Below are positions 1-11,460 of a stretch of 64,000 nucleotides of DNA, one piece after another; position 1 is the first letter of the stretch; each line of letters starts with the position of its first letter. Made by a program: the position numbers and the translations under genes. The stretch is from positions 11,800,101 through 11,864,100 of the forward strand of contig JAJEKV010000015.1 in NCBI GenBank assembly GCA_021234155.1, written 5' to 3'. Under the pieces are notes generated by a model that was not told the DNA's origin, did not search any database, and worked only from the letters and a program-made list of their open reading frames with translations. This DNA comes from Isoetes taiwanensis. Its lineage: Eukaryota > Streptophyta > Lycopodiopsida > Isoetales > Isoetaceae.

Positions 1-1630
1 CTATCCCTCGTCCCGGGCCTAAACTCTCCAAGCAAACCCACGGGAGCGCCCATTTTCTTCCGAGCCCGGCATCGATTCTTCATCATCCTCCCTTTTTCTT
101 TGCATTCTTTGGTCCTCTTCTTCCTCGCGGGCATTGATTGACATCTTCTAAATTGCAATGCGTTTGTATTAACCCTTGGATCCACCCGGAATGACCTAAA
201 ACTAGCCCTTGATCCAATTGTTTCTATTTCGGGTAAACTCTTTCCGAAACCTATGATTTTTACTACCGTCTTTGATTAAGAATCTTATGTTTATAGGCAA
301 ATTTTCTCGAAGCGTGCTATTCTTTGTGGCATTACACATTTTTTCAATACCTAGAAGTATATCGCTAAGCGCTTGATCATTGTAAGCGGGGGTTATCATG
401 CTTTATTGTATTTTAAGGCAGCGCCATGGTATGGAAGACTTTGATGTAGATGTAATTGTTGCTTTATATATGCACGCTAGATATAGACTTAAATTTGTTT
501 TTTTTTTATGACATGGAATGTTTCGAGGGTGCAAAAAGCTGTGAGACTCTGGGTCATCATGGGAAGTACTTATATCTTGATGAGGATCGGACCAATGTCT
601 CTCAAGATCATTGATGTTAGTAGCGAAATGGCAATCTAGCATGTTGAACATGTTCATTTCTAAAAAAAATAAGGTTAAAAATTTTGTTACCATGGTTACT
701 TAGCGACTGCGGTTCTCCTTTTCTGTTTGGAATGACGGCAAGAAAGTATTGTTGAGGAACTTCGCGTTGGCGAGGAGGATTTTATAGTGCGTGGATGCAT
801 TCGGGGACCGAGAAAACTTTATCCGTTAAGATTGGAACTTCCACCAAACCACGGCTCAATGCTATTCTTTGTAGTCAAAGCTTCTTCACGGGTTCTTCTT
901 CCTTGCTCTTATTTACGCATGGGCTCTTTGTATACCCTTGGCAATGCAAAAGTGTGTTAGTTTATTTCCTAGACTAGGCACTTGCTTTTACAAGAGCGAT
1001 GGTATGTTGCATTCTAGTATTTGCATTGCGGACTAAATGGCGTTACTCATTTTATGAGAATTTGGATGTTCGACATATTCTTTCTTTTGCAGAATTTAAG
1101 GACTTACGTAGTATTTCCGTGACAAGATGTTGAAGGTGGATTTTGACTTCTGGAAACATCATCATAACCTCAATTTACTATTATTATTTTAGATAGTTAA
1201 CTACTCATTTATGCAGGATTTTAGTGTTCATATGAATATGACTGGGGATATTTCTATAATTTTGTTTATGTTTGAAGCTATAGAAGTGTTAACCAACAAA
1301 TTTTGCATTTTTGGTGTTTAATATTAACAAATTTCAAAATCCAAATGGGTTGGAAACAAAAGGAGCTCTGGGTGGATTTGTTTTTTAGAGTTCAGTCCCT
1401 AATATTATACTACATATTACGAGGTTAGCCTATGGATGTGAGTCTAATGCAGTGTCCATGTTTTGAAACCATAACAAACAAGTACTTTAACTATGTGGCA
1501 TATTTTAAAACACTCTCTATAACTTGAGTATGTGATTTGGCAAATTCTAAAATGCTTTTTATAACTTGAGTATGTGGTGCAACACCTCAGTTTTTTTTCA
1601 ATGCGTTCATCTTGTTTTCTTTGTGCGATT
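1..1630. other. No recognisable gene
   Basis: I see no protein domain, RNA gene or clear repeat structure here. Open frames on both strands are shorter than 100 codons and have no recognisable motif. The stretch is AT-rich with several T and A runs and is probably intergenic or decayed repeat. Confidence 0.5.
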
Positions 1631-1633
1631 TTT

Positions 1634-2020
1634 GTTAGGGCCGAAGAGGCCAATTTTTAACTACCAACATGTAATTAACATTATTAACACAAGCCCATAA
1701 AGTTTTCCTATGTTTGCTTTAGTTAGGGCCCGAAGGGCCCAAATTTTTTTTTAATATAACAATCAACACACAACTACCATTATCATTATTAACACAAACC
1801 ATTGCATTTAATACATTTAAATTAAAATCCCCCTTAAACCCCCTTTGGTTTGGGTGCATATTCACACGGGGGGTTACTCCGGGCAACGAGAGCTGTCGGA
1901 TGGGCATATGTGCCCTTTATTCCTTTATCTGGACCGTACATAGCGATCCTCGTTTGTGGGGTATGCATGTACAAGTTTTTGTATACTGTATATTGAGATT
2001 TACAAAATACTATAAGGATT
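1634..2020 (-). repeat. Dispersed repeat with GGGCCC hairpin end, copy A
   Basis: This segment matches 61,490-61,790 in inverted orientation over about 300 bases, with shared stretches such as the run around AAACGAGGATCGCTAT and the run around ATATGCACCCAAACCAAAG. One edge carries the self-complementary GGGCCCGAAGGGCCC at 1,726-1,740, next to a T-rich tract. A second, truncated version of the same edge lies directly beside it at 1,634-1,697. Similarity at the far edge stops near 2,020. A short related piece (TTCGAAGGGCCCAAAA) also occurs near 3,828. The hairpin followed by CTAA hints at a Helitron-type terminus, but no matching 5-prime end was found, so the class stays open. Confidence 0.6.
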
Positions 2021-2147
2021 GAGAGAATGTACCCCTATGCAAGCAACACTTACAGCAACAACTTTATAAATACTTAAAAATATGCTACCTTATAAGATCA
2101 AATAACTTTGAGCGACCCTAGTTGAGCATCCTGCAGATCTACAAACT

Positions 2148-3650
2148 CTAAAGATCAAAGAAAAGAATATCAATGCATGTAACTAATTGAATGCTCACCT
2201 TCTCGAAGTTCTTCCAATCAAGCTTGATTGACTTGCTCCTCTCTTTGGGACATCTTTGGAACGATTTCAGTCCACAAGCATTACAATCCATGGTCAAACA
2301 TGTAGACTTATACCAAGCTGCTGACTCGTCCTTAGGACACACCATAGTTTTCCACATTTCACTGGTGCTGTTGAAAGTATGATTGCTCGCTGCACATATT
2401 GGGCCTGGACCACAGATATTACATTTGCATGTACACCTAACACCATGCATGTTAGAATCTCGTCTTAGCTTGTTGATTGCCTGCCTCACAAATTCCATTC
2501 GCATGTGGTATATGCAGCAGCAGGTCTCCCTCTCTTTAAGCCTTTTTACAAACTTAGGCTTCAAAGTCTCGAACAACTGAGACCTATTTTCATATACGGA
2601 TATTGATGCTTAAACCTCCTATAAAACGTGACCTGAAATGTAATAAACAATATAAGACAGAGAGAAGCTTTTTATTGTGAAAACATAGAAGCATTTACAT
2701 ACCTGACTCTCCTCCAAATAATGAAGTGGCTGTAGGTTATAAGGCTTGGGAATATTATTTCTCCTCAATTTCATAACTTGCCTTTTATTTGGGCATATCC
2801 TAGTTTCAGAAAGTTGTATACCTTCTCGCGATCTTCATCAGATAGTCTATCGGATCTGCATTTCCTTTTGAACATAGACCACGGGCCTCCAAATTGATAA
2901 ACTTCCTCTGTCCAATGCGGCATAGACAACCTTTCTTCTCATGTTCAAAACCTTTTGCAGCTGTTGACGGTTGGTAGATCCATTAATTTGCCATCATCAA
3001 GGTGGATGCCTTGCTTGATTGATGTCTTGTGTCCCTAGCACGCTTATTAGCTTCAAGAGTTTCCTTCATATTCTCAACAACATGTTGGTATACTTGTAAT
3101 TTCTTGTTTCAATGATCCCAAACTCGGGTAGGTGTTGGCTGCCACGGATATGATTTCTGTCTATCGCCAGGATGTACCTTGAGGCAAACCTTGTTGATGT
3201 GATCAACAATAATTCTAACATGTTTTTGTTTACACTTTGGTAATTGACCTTTCCTTCACCTTGTTTGTTTCTAAAGCCAACTTTTTAGATTCCCTCTTCC
3301 TCTTTCTTTGCAATTTCCTTTTAGCGGATAAAATTCTTACGCATGCGTATTAGGAGAAATGCAATTGCAAACTTTCTTGCCTCAACCAAATATCGTGAGG
3401 GGTTTGGGGAACCTTGTCATCAAGAATGGAGATAAGACAATCTCGAGACATATACGCATTGATGGGATTTCGAAATTGCATGCCATTGCAACAATCTTCC
3501 TCTTCATCCACATTAAAATTTGGAATTCTATCTTGGATGTCAATTCCCAAAGTAGAAACAAACTCTTACGGATCTTGGCCTCCAAATCGAGTGGCAAGTG
3601 GTGACATACCTTGCAATCAGATCCATTCAATTCCAAAAATGAAAAAATGA
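2148..3650 (-). pseudogene. Decayed cysteine-rich, transposon-like protein
   Basis: The best piece is a minus-strand frame at 2,148-2,576 with many paired cysteines: CTCKCNICGPGPIC, then WKTMVCPKDESAAWYKSTCL, then CNACG and a CPKE motif. Further upstream on the same strand, 2,820-2,960 reads as a coding-like segment containing GGPWSMFKRKCRSDRLSDED, 3,000-3,260 contains IIVDHINKVCLKVHPGDR, and 3,350-3,550 contains IDIQDRIPNFNVDEEEDC. These lie in different frames with stops between them, so the gene is either spliced and damaged or misread. I recall the WYK..CL...C..CG...CP.E layout from uncharacterised, multi-copy plant proteins that behave like repeat-encoded genes. I cannot name the family or its function. 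No catalytic motif is visible. Confidence 0.4.
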
Positions 3651-4852
3651 CATAACCAAGAATTGTCCATTCGATTTGGGCCAAGCGAGAATCGGGAAGA
3701 GCGGGAGACCCTAGCCTGAGTCCGGATCAATGACATGGCCAACTAACTTCCTAAATTGGGGGAGGAATTGAGCTCTCTCTCCTCCGGGCTGGCCCTAAGA
3801 AATCTGAGCAGAGCGTCAAAACCCTAGTTCGAAGGGCCCAAAATATTCATGGGAAAGTACCAAGCACCCCCAAAGCACCATATGTCATTGACAAAAAAAT
3901 GTCCCCACCTACACGCTTTCACCCTAAGCTCCTTGAAATCGAACCCAAGCATGCCCACAAAGCTAGAAAATTTGAAATCATACTTGTCCAAGAACACCTT
4001 GAGATTACTAAGTAGGCAAGAGCAGAAGCAAATGAAGTGGAAAAATGGGAAGCTTAGAGCCACTTATTCTGTGAAAAACCAGAGAGAAGCTTAGCCTTGT
4101 TTTGAAAACTTTGCGATGGCGATCCTTGACCTTGACTTGACTAAACACAGTTATAAACCTCAAAGATCTCGCTACCTATTCGGCCAAAATACCAACAGTA
4201 CAAAATAGCCCTAATCCTACCTTTCCCATACACATCTCCAAAAATCAATAATAGCAACTTCCATTGATATACGGTTCCTAAACCATTGTAAACTGGGTGC
4301 CTAAACCATGGCCGGCTTTCCAAGCTCTTCATTCTTTACAAACATCCTTACCAAAAGGTCTTGGAGAGTCAAACTCTTTGACTCCTCCTTGGGTTTACAA
4401 GCCATATTGTTTGCCCTTCCATAAAAATCTATAGATATAACATAAGATTGTTAATAGATAAGGGTGCCTATTCGCATAAAATATGTAAAAATATTTGGCG
4501 ATGCGAGGCGAGCTCCTAGGTTTTTGGTCGCGATGGGGTTTAGAGGGTCGAGAAGTCAACTCCGAAGGTTTGATACAAGGGGCTGAAATTAGAAGGAAAT
4601 GTTTGTTATCTTCACTTCCATGGCGATTCTGGCTTGCTACATGGGGCAGCCAAGTTGTGGATAAGGTCGGGCGATGGCAGTCAAGTTTTGCCTTACAAAG
4701 GTCAAAGATGGAGTCCCTTGAGTTTTCTCAAGGCTTAGAGACTTTTCGAATAAGGTCGTGATCTTGGCGTGTGCCTTGTCTTCAAAAGGGAAATTAAAGA
4801 AAACTACCAAATTGCATTATTTTTGTTACAATAGAAGCTTACAAATTTATAT
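3651..4852. other. No recognisable gene
   Basis: Open frames on both strands are short and overlap each other without any motif I recognise. A GGGCCC-containing fragment near 3,828-3,850 resembles the edge of the dispersed repeat at 1,721-1,760. Nothing else can be assigned. Confidence 0.4.
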
Positions 4853-5317
4853 TTGAAGGTAATACATATTTCTAGTTTTATTTTTTGTGGATTTGTAACA
4901 GGGCCAGGACCGAGGCCTAAGTGCATGTTAAATTTTTGAGTAAGTTCGATGTTTTTAAGTAAAGGCATTTACTCTTAAGCCTTTGTGATGCTACCTAGTT
5001 TGGTAGGTGTTCAATTCCCCAGTTGTTGTGTATTGCTTTCAAATCACCTTTTCTCAGATTCATGCTATGGTAGTAACTAGATTGAATCAGGCCTAGAAGG
5101 GGCCATTTTCCTGCATGAAAACAAGTGTAGTACACCTTACTAGGCAGCATAAAAGATAGGGCAGATCTGTCTTCACTAGCAAGGCAGTCCTGTACACATA
5201 TCCTGTATTGTATTTGTGTGCTGGTCAAATGTGTATTTAGCTAATTCCCTAAGGTTTGCATGACCCTACATTATTGAGCTACATTAGCATTTCACCCCAT
5301 CAAATGCTGGACTTGAT
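4853..5317 (+). repeat. Dispersed repeat, copy A (tRNA-like T-arm motif)
   Basis: This segment is a diverged direct copy of 33,200-33,680. Shared anchors are GGTAATACA..TTTCTAGTTTTATT, GAGGCCTA..TGCATG, and GTTCAATTCCCCAG followed by TTGTTGTGT. The last anchor resembles the T-arm and B-box of a tRNA (GGTTCAATTCC), but I cannot fold a full tRNA or find a convincing A-box. It could be a tRNA-derived SINE or a duplicated untranslated region. The hAT element at 5,326 begins just after its right end. Confidence 0.45.
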
Positions 5318-5325
5318 ACCAAATG
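5318..5325. other. Left target-site duplication of hAT element
   Basis: ACCAAATG stands directly before the left terminus and is repeated exactly at 8,006-8,013. Eight-base duplications are diagnostic of hAT insertion. Confidence 0.85.
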
Positions 5326-6936
5326 CAGGGATAGGTTCTGTACGTACAAAATTCAAATTCCTGACGTATAAAGTAAAAAAATACGTATTTTTTAATAAAA
5401 TACATATTTTTTAATAAAATACGTATTTAACGTATTAAAACCTGCCGGCGGAAAAATTTACGCCAAAGCGTCTCGAAAGCCGATGGCGTCTGAATTTTTA
5501 AGCGTCTGCTAACAGTGAAAAGCGTCTGTGAGCATAAAAAAAAAAAGCCGTCTGCCCGACCTAGATAATCCTAGCCCGGACATCCACCTCGGTCAATCCT
5601 TTGGTAGTATTATCATCCTACCTGCGGGTACGAGCACATCCAGTCATAGCATCTTATGACCAATCCATAACCCTTTAAATCCTTGATGCATTATCAGTCC
5701 AAGATTCTTTTAATACTTTAAGCCATTATGGATTCTTTTAAATATTAAAACATTATGTAACCAATCTGTTTCATTATAACATATCCGATGTCTTAAACTG
5801 TTATAAAACAAATAGATACCTTGTTCTCAAGCAAATTTCACACATGGGCATCGACATCCATTAAAAGAAAGCACCAGTCTCATACATGATGATTCTATTA
5901 AATTTTCAGCTGATTTAAGCAAGTTTCAGAACTATTACACCAGCAATAAAAGATGCATCAGCCATGTATAGATTTTTCCTTTCAATATGATCTCCTACAT
6001 ATTGTTTATGTTTACCAGATGCATTCAACAGTACTACCTAGCAGCATGATTTTAGATTCACATCAAACTTATGGTCAATGTTTATCATCGAGTATACCTT
6101 ATGATTTTCCAATGTGCTTAAATATATCCCACTCACACTGTACAAGTATGAAAGACAAAGGATTCCATTACTATTAATCTAACTGAAATATTATCCAGCA
6201 TTTTTACAAAGATCCGCTTTGATACTTTAACTTGTTTTTAATAGAGTCAAATCTATATGATCTCTAAGTATAACTAAAGGCCATTTTGTTACTAGAACAG
6301 CCTGTCACCATGCAAATAAACCATAACCGGTGTTAAACAATTCAGACCTGTTATTGCTATACTAGTACTGTAAAGAGAAACCAAGATAAAGCTGCCTAGA
6401 TATATAACTTGAGTAACATATTTATCGCCTATAAGAAGTAACGGATTTGATATTCTTCATGACATCTCTTTTTGTAAATCATAAGACCAAAGTCTCGGTC
6501 AAACCGCAACATCTTCAAGTAAGATCTTTAACCCATCCATCCAGAAAAAGCCTAAAGAACAAAAAATGGACAATGGGAGGAAAACCCCGTACCTGCAGCC
6601 AATCAATACTCGTTAGCAATAATCTTGGTAGCGGGCAAGAGACAAAAAAGGTACAATGGGGTTTTCAGCTCTTCGATGATCACCCATTGTCCCCTTTTGC
6701 ACCTTGGGTTAAATCTGGATGTATGAATGAGAAAGCAAAATAAACGGAATATTAAACACAGTAGGGTCTTATTCTTTTAATCAGAGCTAAATTTAGATGT
6801 CCCATTATCAGAGATTCAAGTACTTCAACTATGTATTTACTATCAAAGAAACAAAAGAGTGAAAAAGAGACTCTCTAAATCAATGTAATCCAGCCGTAAG
6901 CCTTATGTTAAACTAATTAAACCATCAGGTTAATCA

Positions 6937-7302
6937 TCAAGCAGCACTGATGTCTATTCGAAAGCCAGCTTTAACATCTATTAAAGGCATAAATCTAAGA
7001 ACCTGATTCAGTTCCAGATCCTCATCAATGTCTTGTGTTTCATCCACGCTTTGTGCAGCCAAAAAATCCCCTTGTCTTTTTCTACCGGACACTCTAGGTC
7101 CCGATTGAAAACCTGCTCTCTCATCCCTGTTATAGGGGTTTTTATTTTTCCCAAAACCACCTCTAGAGCCACGAGGTTCCATCTTTTCACCTTCGCAAGC
7201 AGAGTCAATGCCACAATCTTCAAAATCACGCCTAAGCGCTTCAGCTTCCAGCCATTCTCTATCAGAGCCGGAAGATTCTTCACCTTCTGTACTATAGCCC
7301 AT
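6937..7302 (-). CDS. Unrecognised 121-residue protein inside the hAT element
   Basis: A minus-strand frame opens at an ATG at 7,302 and closes at a TGA at 6,937. The N-terminal third is acidic and serine-rich (MGYSTEGEESSGSDREWLE), the middle is basic and glycine/arginine-rich (RGSRGGFGKNKNPYNRDE), and the C-terminal third is again acidic and ends in hydrophobic residues. There is no transposase signature, signal peptide or membrane segment, and I do not recognise it. Because it lies within the hAT termini it may be a fragment of a host gene captured by the element, or a remnant of the element's own gene. A chance frame cannot be excluded, although the clean ATG and the biased composition argue mildly for past coding. 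Confidence 0.35.
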   Translation of the reverse strand: MGYSTEGEESSGSDREWLEAEALRRDFEDCGIDSACEGEKMEPRGSRGGFGKNKNPYNRDERAGFQSGPRVSGRKRQGDFLAAQSVDETQDIDEDLELNQVLRFMPLIDVKAGFRIDISAA

Positions 7303-7679
7303 TTACCCCGCCAAAAGGGGATTTAGGTTTCGGAATAGGATATGGTCAAACACAATCCAAATCGGTCAGGGAAAATCTTTACTTAACGATTTGGAGTTAA
7401 ATGTTTGCCCCCTAGGTTAAACATTAGAGAATAAAAATTAACCTTTAGTGTATTATATCTTAAGTATGACCATACCAGCCCCATGATTTCATATGTCAAT
7501 CATAGTTCCTTAGCTCTTAAATTAAAATATACAAAACTTGTAAGATTTAGTGATGGCTATACAAATTCAAGTCCACCACATATCAACAATGTATTGCATA
7601 ACGCATTAATTTGTGACCATGGGTATATATAAAGGGATTTACAACAAAGGGGGTCCACCGAATATGGGGTCAATAATAA

Positions 7680-7681
<2 letters not shown>

Positions 7682-7711
<30 letters not shown>
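7682..7711. repeat. Poly-A tract (30 A)
   Basis: Thirty consecutive A residues lie inside the hAT element, just before its right subterminal repeats. It could be slippage or the tail of a retroposed insertion. Confidence 0.8.
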
Positions 7712-7714
<3 letters not shown>

Positions 7715-8005
7715 CGTCGCTGAACCTTCAGATCAAGCAGATGCTAAAGTATTTTTGCGTGACGCTATCTGGAGGTTTCACAGACAAATGAAATAAATAA
7801 AAAAGTTTTTTACGGATTTCTGACGCTGTGAAAAATTTTCGCCAGCGTCAGACGCTTTCACGCGAGCCACAGCGTCGCGAAAAATTTTCCGACGAATTTT
7901 TTTTTTTGTCAGTATTTTTTACGTTTATCACCGGCAAATATGTGTCAGATCATACAATTCATACGTATTCAGATAAAAAGCATACAACGATTGAACCTAT
8001 CCCCG

Positions 8006-8013
8006 ACCAAATG
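8006..8013. other. Right target-site duplication of hAT element
   Basis: ACCAAATG directly after the right terminus, identical to 5,318-5,325. Confidence 0.85.
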
Positions 8014-8019
8014 TAACAT

Positions 8020-8475
8020 TCTTAAGCGACATGCCCTTAACGAACCGGGCAAACTGCCGGGCTGATATTTACGCGGTAGTAGTCGCTTCTACCTATTTAT
8101 GCCGTTGTCTCCGAACGCGACACCCCGGATCTACTCGGCGTCTCCATGGGTCCCTTGCAATCCCTCCCAAGAGAACTATGCTCATCGTTGAGCATCACAA
8201 GACTATAGACCACACCATTCCATAGTGTCTAAAACAAGTCATGACTTACCATCCAACAAGATTTTGGATCATACTTTCCATGGAGACTTCGAACTTCGAG
8301 CCCCGCCTCATAACGTCCTAATCGACATGCCCTTAACCAATGAGGCAAAAATCATCTAGACATATATGAGTAGTCGCTTTTATCCATTTATCCGTTATCC
8401 GAAGAATGCAACATCAAATCCACTTTCGTGCAATCTCTCATGGGTCCATTTACATCCTAGCTATTTGTTTGGTTC
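8020..8475 (+). repeat. Diverged tandem duplication, period ~295 bp
   Basis: The segment starting CGACATGCCCTTAAC at about 8,027 is repeated from about 8,322. Both copies then share a CGGGC/GAGGC run, AGTAGTCGCTT, a CTA..CCATTTATCC-like run, and CTCATGGGTCC/CCATGGGTCC near their ends. Divergence is substantial. No coding signal is seen. Confidence 0.5.
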
Positions 8476-10415
8476 GTGCCATGTCTTGTAGATTAGAAAA
8501 CGGATTAATTTTGTACGTAAATGTCTTGGGAAGGTTAAAAGCTAATTTAGGGCAAAATTAGTGTGAAGTGGTTAAAATAGGGTTTATAATTCTCGGGCAC
8601 CTCCACTCAAAATTGTCCAATCTTGCTCGAAAAATAAGAAAATAGTGAGAAAAATGTGAAATATTCTCCATTTGCCTGAAGCTTCTTACCTCACCATAGT
8701 TCTTCAATATTCTTACTGTTGTGATTGATGATCTTTTGTCCAAATCGGAGGGAAAACAGATTGCCCCTTAGATTTTGGCAATGAATCGCCAAATCAACCG
8801 AAAGCATTGTCCCCAAATTTTGGCTTCGATTTGAAGGTTCTTTGGCTAATCCCATCGATAGAGTGCACAAACCTGAAGCTAGTCATGAGGTGAAATAGGC
8901 AATCTTCGTCATGATACATGCCTCACCTATTCACCAATCCGCCATTATTACATTATACCAACTTTAGAGGAGCATTTTTGCCCAAGCTCGCATGTTGAAA
9001 TTAGGTTTTGAATCAAATTTGGGAAGCGGCTTGGAGGGCCCTTAGCCGATCCCACCAAACTTCTAATGGCTGTGTAATGGAATGTGTAATTTTAGGGCAT
9101 ATTGAATGTGGATAAAAAATGCAATGTTTTAACATGTGTGACTAGAAGGCTTACCTCTAGTTGTTGCCAAATTTGTCTCTACCTCGCAAGCTTGCAAGCA
9201 ATTAGAAGTTGTAAAGAGGTTATATAAAATACATAATGAAGCTGCAAAAGAGAGTTTTGAAAGCAACCTTTTTGGACAAATGAGATTCATCAAGATTTGT
9301 AAATAACTTCTAAAATAGCTATGGTAGTTGAATGTCTAGCCATTTACCCAAAATGCCCAGAAGGATTCCCCGTTCTTGTTTTGGAGAAAGATTATAATGA
9401 TGCCTCTGTATGGAAGTATCACACCATCTCACCATCGAGGTGAGGGCTCATATCATTCAGCCAGACTTTAGATTAATCATTGAGATATATATTATGCTTA
9501 AGAATAGGTTGCATAGCGTTTCATAATAACACATGATTCTAAGAGGCAATTTCTACATGTCGTTTGTTATATCTTTGATATTGACAATGTGTGTGCTGTT
9601 GTCGATTCCATAAGCTGTTTACTTCATGTAGTTTACGTCATCTTTTAAGTTTTTAAAATAGAGTTTGTGCCTAGATTAGAGATGAACTTGATGCTAATAC
9701 ATGTTTGTGCTTTATCAATTTCGCATGATATACAATTGTCTGCAGTATCATGCTCTACTAAGTGGGATGATATAGATGGGTATTATGGTTCTTGAATATT
9801 CATTTAACCAAGTTCTAACATGTTAATGCAAATCATACTGGTGAATACAAAGAATAAGTCATTATCCACTTATTGCTTCACCTTTGCAATGATACCTAGG
9901 GTCACCAATGTTCCTCCTATATTTTCTCTTCTATAGAACATGTTGTGCTTCCTACTTTTGTTGGTCACTAAGGGTAAAGCACAGTTTCATTAAATTGTGA
10001 CATTTTGTGATTCCAATTAGGGACTAAATTATTTTTTAAAACATTTTTAAAGGTGTTTTATACGATAATGTAGCATCATTTAGCATTTTTTTTACATATA
10101 TTTTGTCCAAAGTTGGCGCCATTAATATCAGAGGCAAACAAAAAAACAACTAAAAAACAGCATTGCAACTTAAATTAGCAAGATTTACATATTTTTACAC
10201 AAATAACAACATCATTAATTTCTCAAATTGAGAAATTTATACACATACACAAAACTTGTATATGAAGCAGCACATGAATGTTGACTTGTTAAAAAAATAA
10301 TTTATGAAATTCATCGCTAAATTGAATCAGAGCCGCTAGTAGGAACAAGATTTCCTTTGTCAACATTCATAAGAAGGTCAAATCTCACCTCACCAAATGC
10401 CTCGTCGTCAAAGTT
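8476..10415. other. No recognisable gene
   Basis: About 1.9 kb of AT-rich sequence without a reading frame above 75 codons and without a recognisable domain, RNA or transposon terminus. I see nothing to annotate. Confidence 0.5.
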
Positions 10416-10505
10416 GTAAGTTGTCGTAACTGAACTCTACAGTGGTACCAAGCCGGAGTGGTATCAAATGTCGTAACTGAAATCTACAGTGGTACCAAGC
10501 TCGAC
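10416..10505 (+). repeat. Short tandem duplication, ~53 bp period
   Basis: GTCGTAACTGAA.TCTACAG followed by TGGTACCAAGC occurs at about 10,418 and again at about 10,471. The duplicated segment falls inside a short minus-strand frame of no known family. Confidence 0.6.
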
Positions 10506-10739
10506 CAAGCTGACTCCACACCAAATCTCCTGGCATACCTTCCAAGCTATATCTGAATCTACTATCTTTCTTATTAGTTAGGCTTCTTAGCTGTCTTAGG
10601 TTTGTTTCCGATCGAATATTCCTCGTCATCTAAATCAAAAGAGACCTCTTTTTTTTTACGAGCCCTCTCGGACTGGAATGTGATGTATTGCTGAAATAAA
10701 CAGCTAGACATCATGCAAAAGAAAAAAATAAGACAGAGA

Positions 10740-11460
10740 ATTAGATATATTCGAGGTTGCCAATGGCGGCGCCATTGGCCATATCGACATGTAGATTTTT
10801 ATATAGACTTGTTAAAACAAAAGCTACATGAAACATTTACACAACGATGATTCATGCTACCTTCTTATAAAATATGGATGTTGGGATTGCAGGCCATGGC
10901 ATCATTTACAATCCCAACATACACATTCACCATGTAGACCAACATGCTACTAACATTTGCAGAAAGAGAGTCGTGTTGGTCTTCTATCAATAGTGCACGC
11001 CAAGGATGCAAATGGCGCCATGGCACCATTTGCATGGCTTGACATGCATACTTTGATAGCATACTAGCATCGTGGTGTTTTGTTCTAAAACTAACAAGCA
11101 TCAATATCAACATCATCCACGAAGGTCTACTATAGCAAATGCATGTTGAGGATACAACGAACGCCATAGTGCCATTTGCATCTCAGGGCGCCATTTACAT
11201 ACATGCTCTCAATAATGCATGTTGAGATGCAAATAGCGCCATTTACATAGCTTGGCATGCATACTTTGATAGATGCAAATGGCACCATTTGCATCCTCAA
11301 GGCGCCATTTACATGATATCAATAACACGTGTTGAGGATGTATATGGCGCGATGGAGCTATTTGCATGGCTTGTCATGCATACTTTGATAGTAGACTAGC
11401 ATCATGGTCTTTTGTTCTAAAACTAACAAGCATCAACACAGCATCAACCATGTAAATGGC
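10740..11460. repeat. Palindromic-unit array, left part (split by the LTR element)
   Basis: The segment is made of spaced short palindromes centred on GGCGCC or CCATGG with AAATGG / CCATTT arms, for example the 26-bp near-perfect palindrome at 11,008-11,033. Linkers contain recurring pieces such as TTGAGGAT, GGCATGCATACTTTGATAG and CTAAAACTAACAAGCATCAA. The right part of the same array resumes at 21,008 after the Ty3/gypsy element. Short frames here follow the repeat rather than a gene. Confidence 0.65.

Larger units (their letters stand above)
5326..8005. mobile_element. Non-autonomous hAT DNA transposon, complete
   Basis: The element is bounded by short inverted termini: left CAGGGATAGGTTC (5,326-5,338) and right GAACCTATCCCCG (7,993-8,005), which match as an inverted repeat except at the second base. 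It is flanked by a perfect 8-bp duplication, ACCAAATG. Both subterminal regions are packed with a GCGTCTG/CAGACGC-type motif: left copies near 5,469, 5,485, 5,501, 5,522 and 5,549; right copies near 7,712, 7,757, 7,820, 7,842 and 7,868. Such clusters are the usual transposase binding sites of hAT elements. At 2,680 bp with no recognisable hAT transposase or dimerisation domain, it must depend on a transposase supplied elsewhere. It carries one open frame of 121 codons. Confidence 0.85.
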
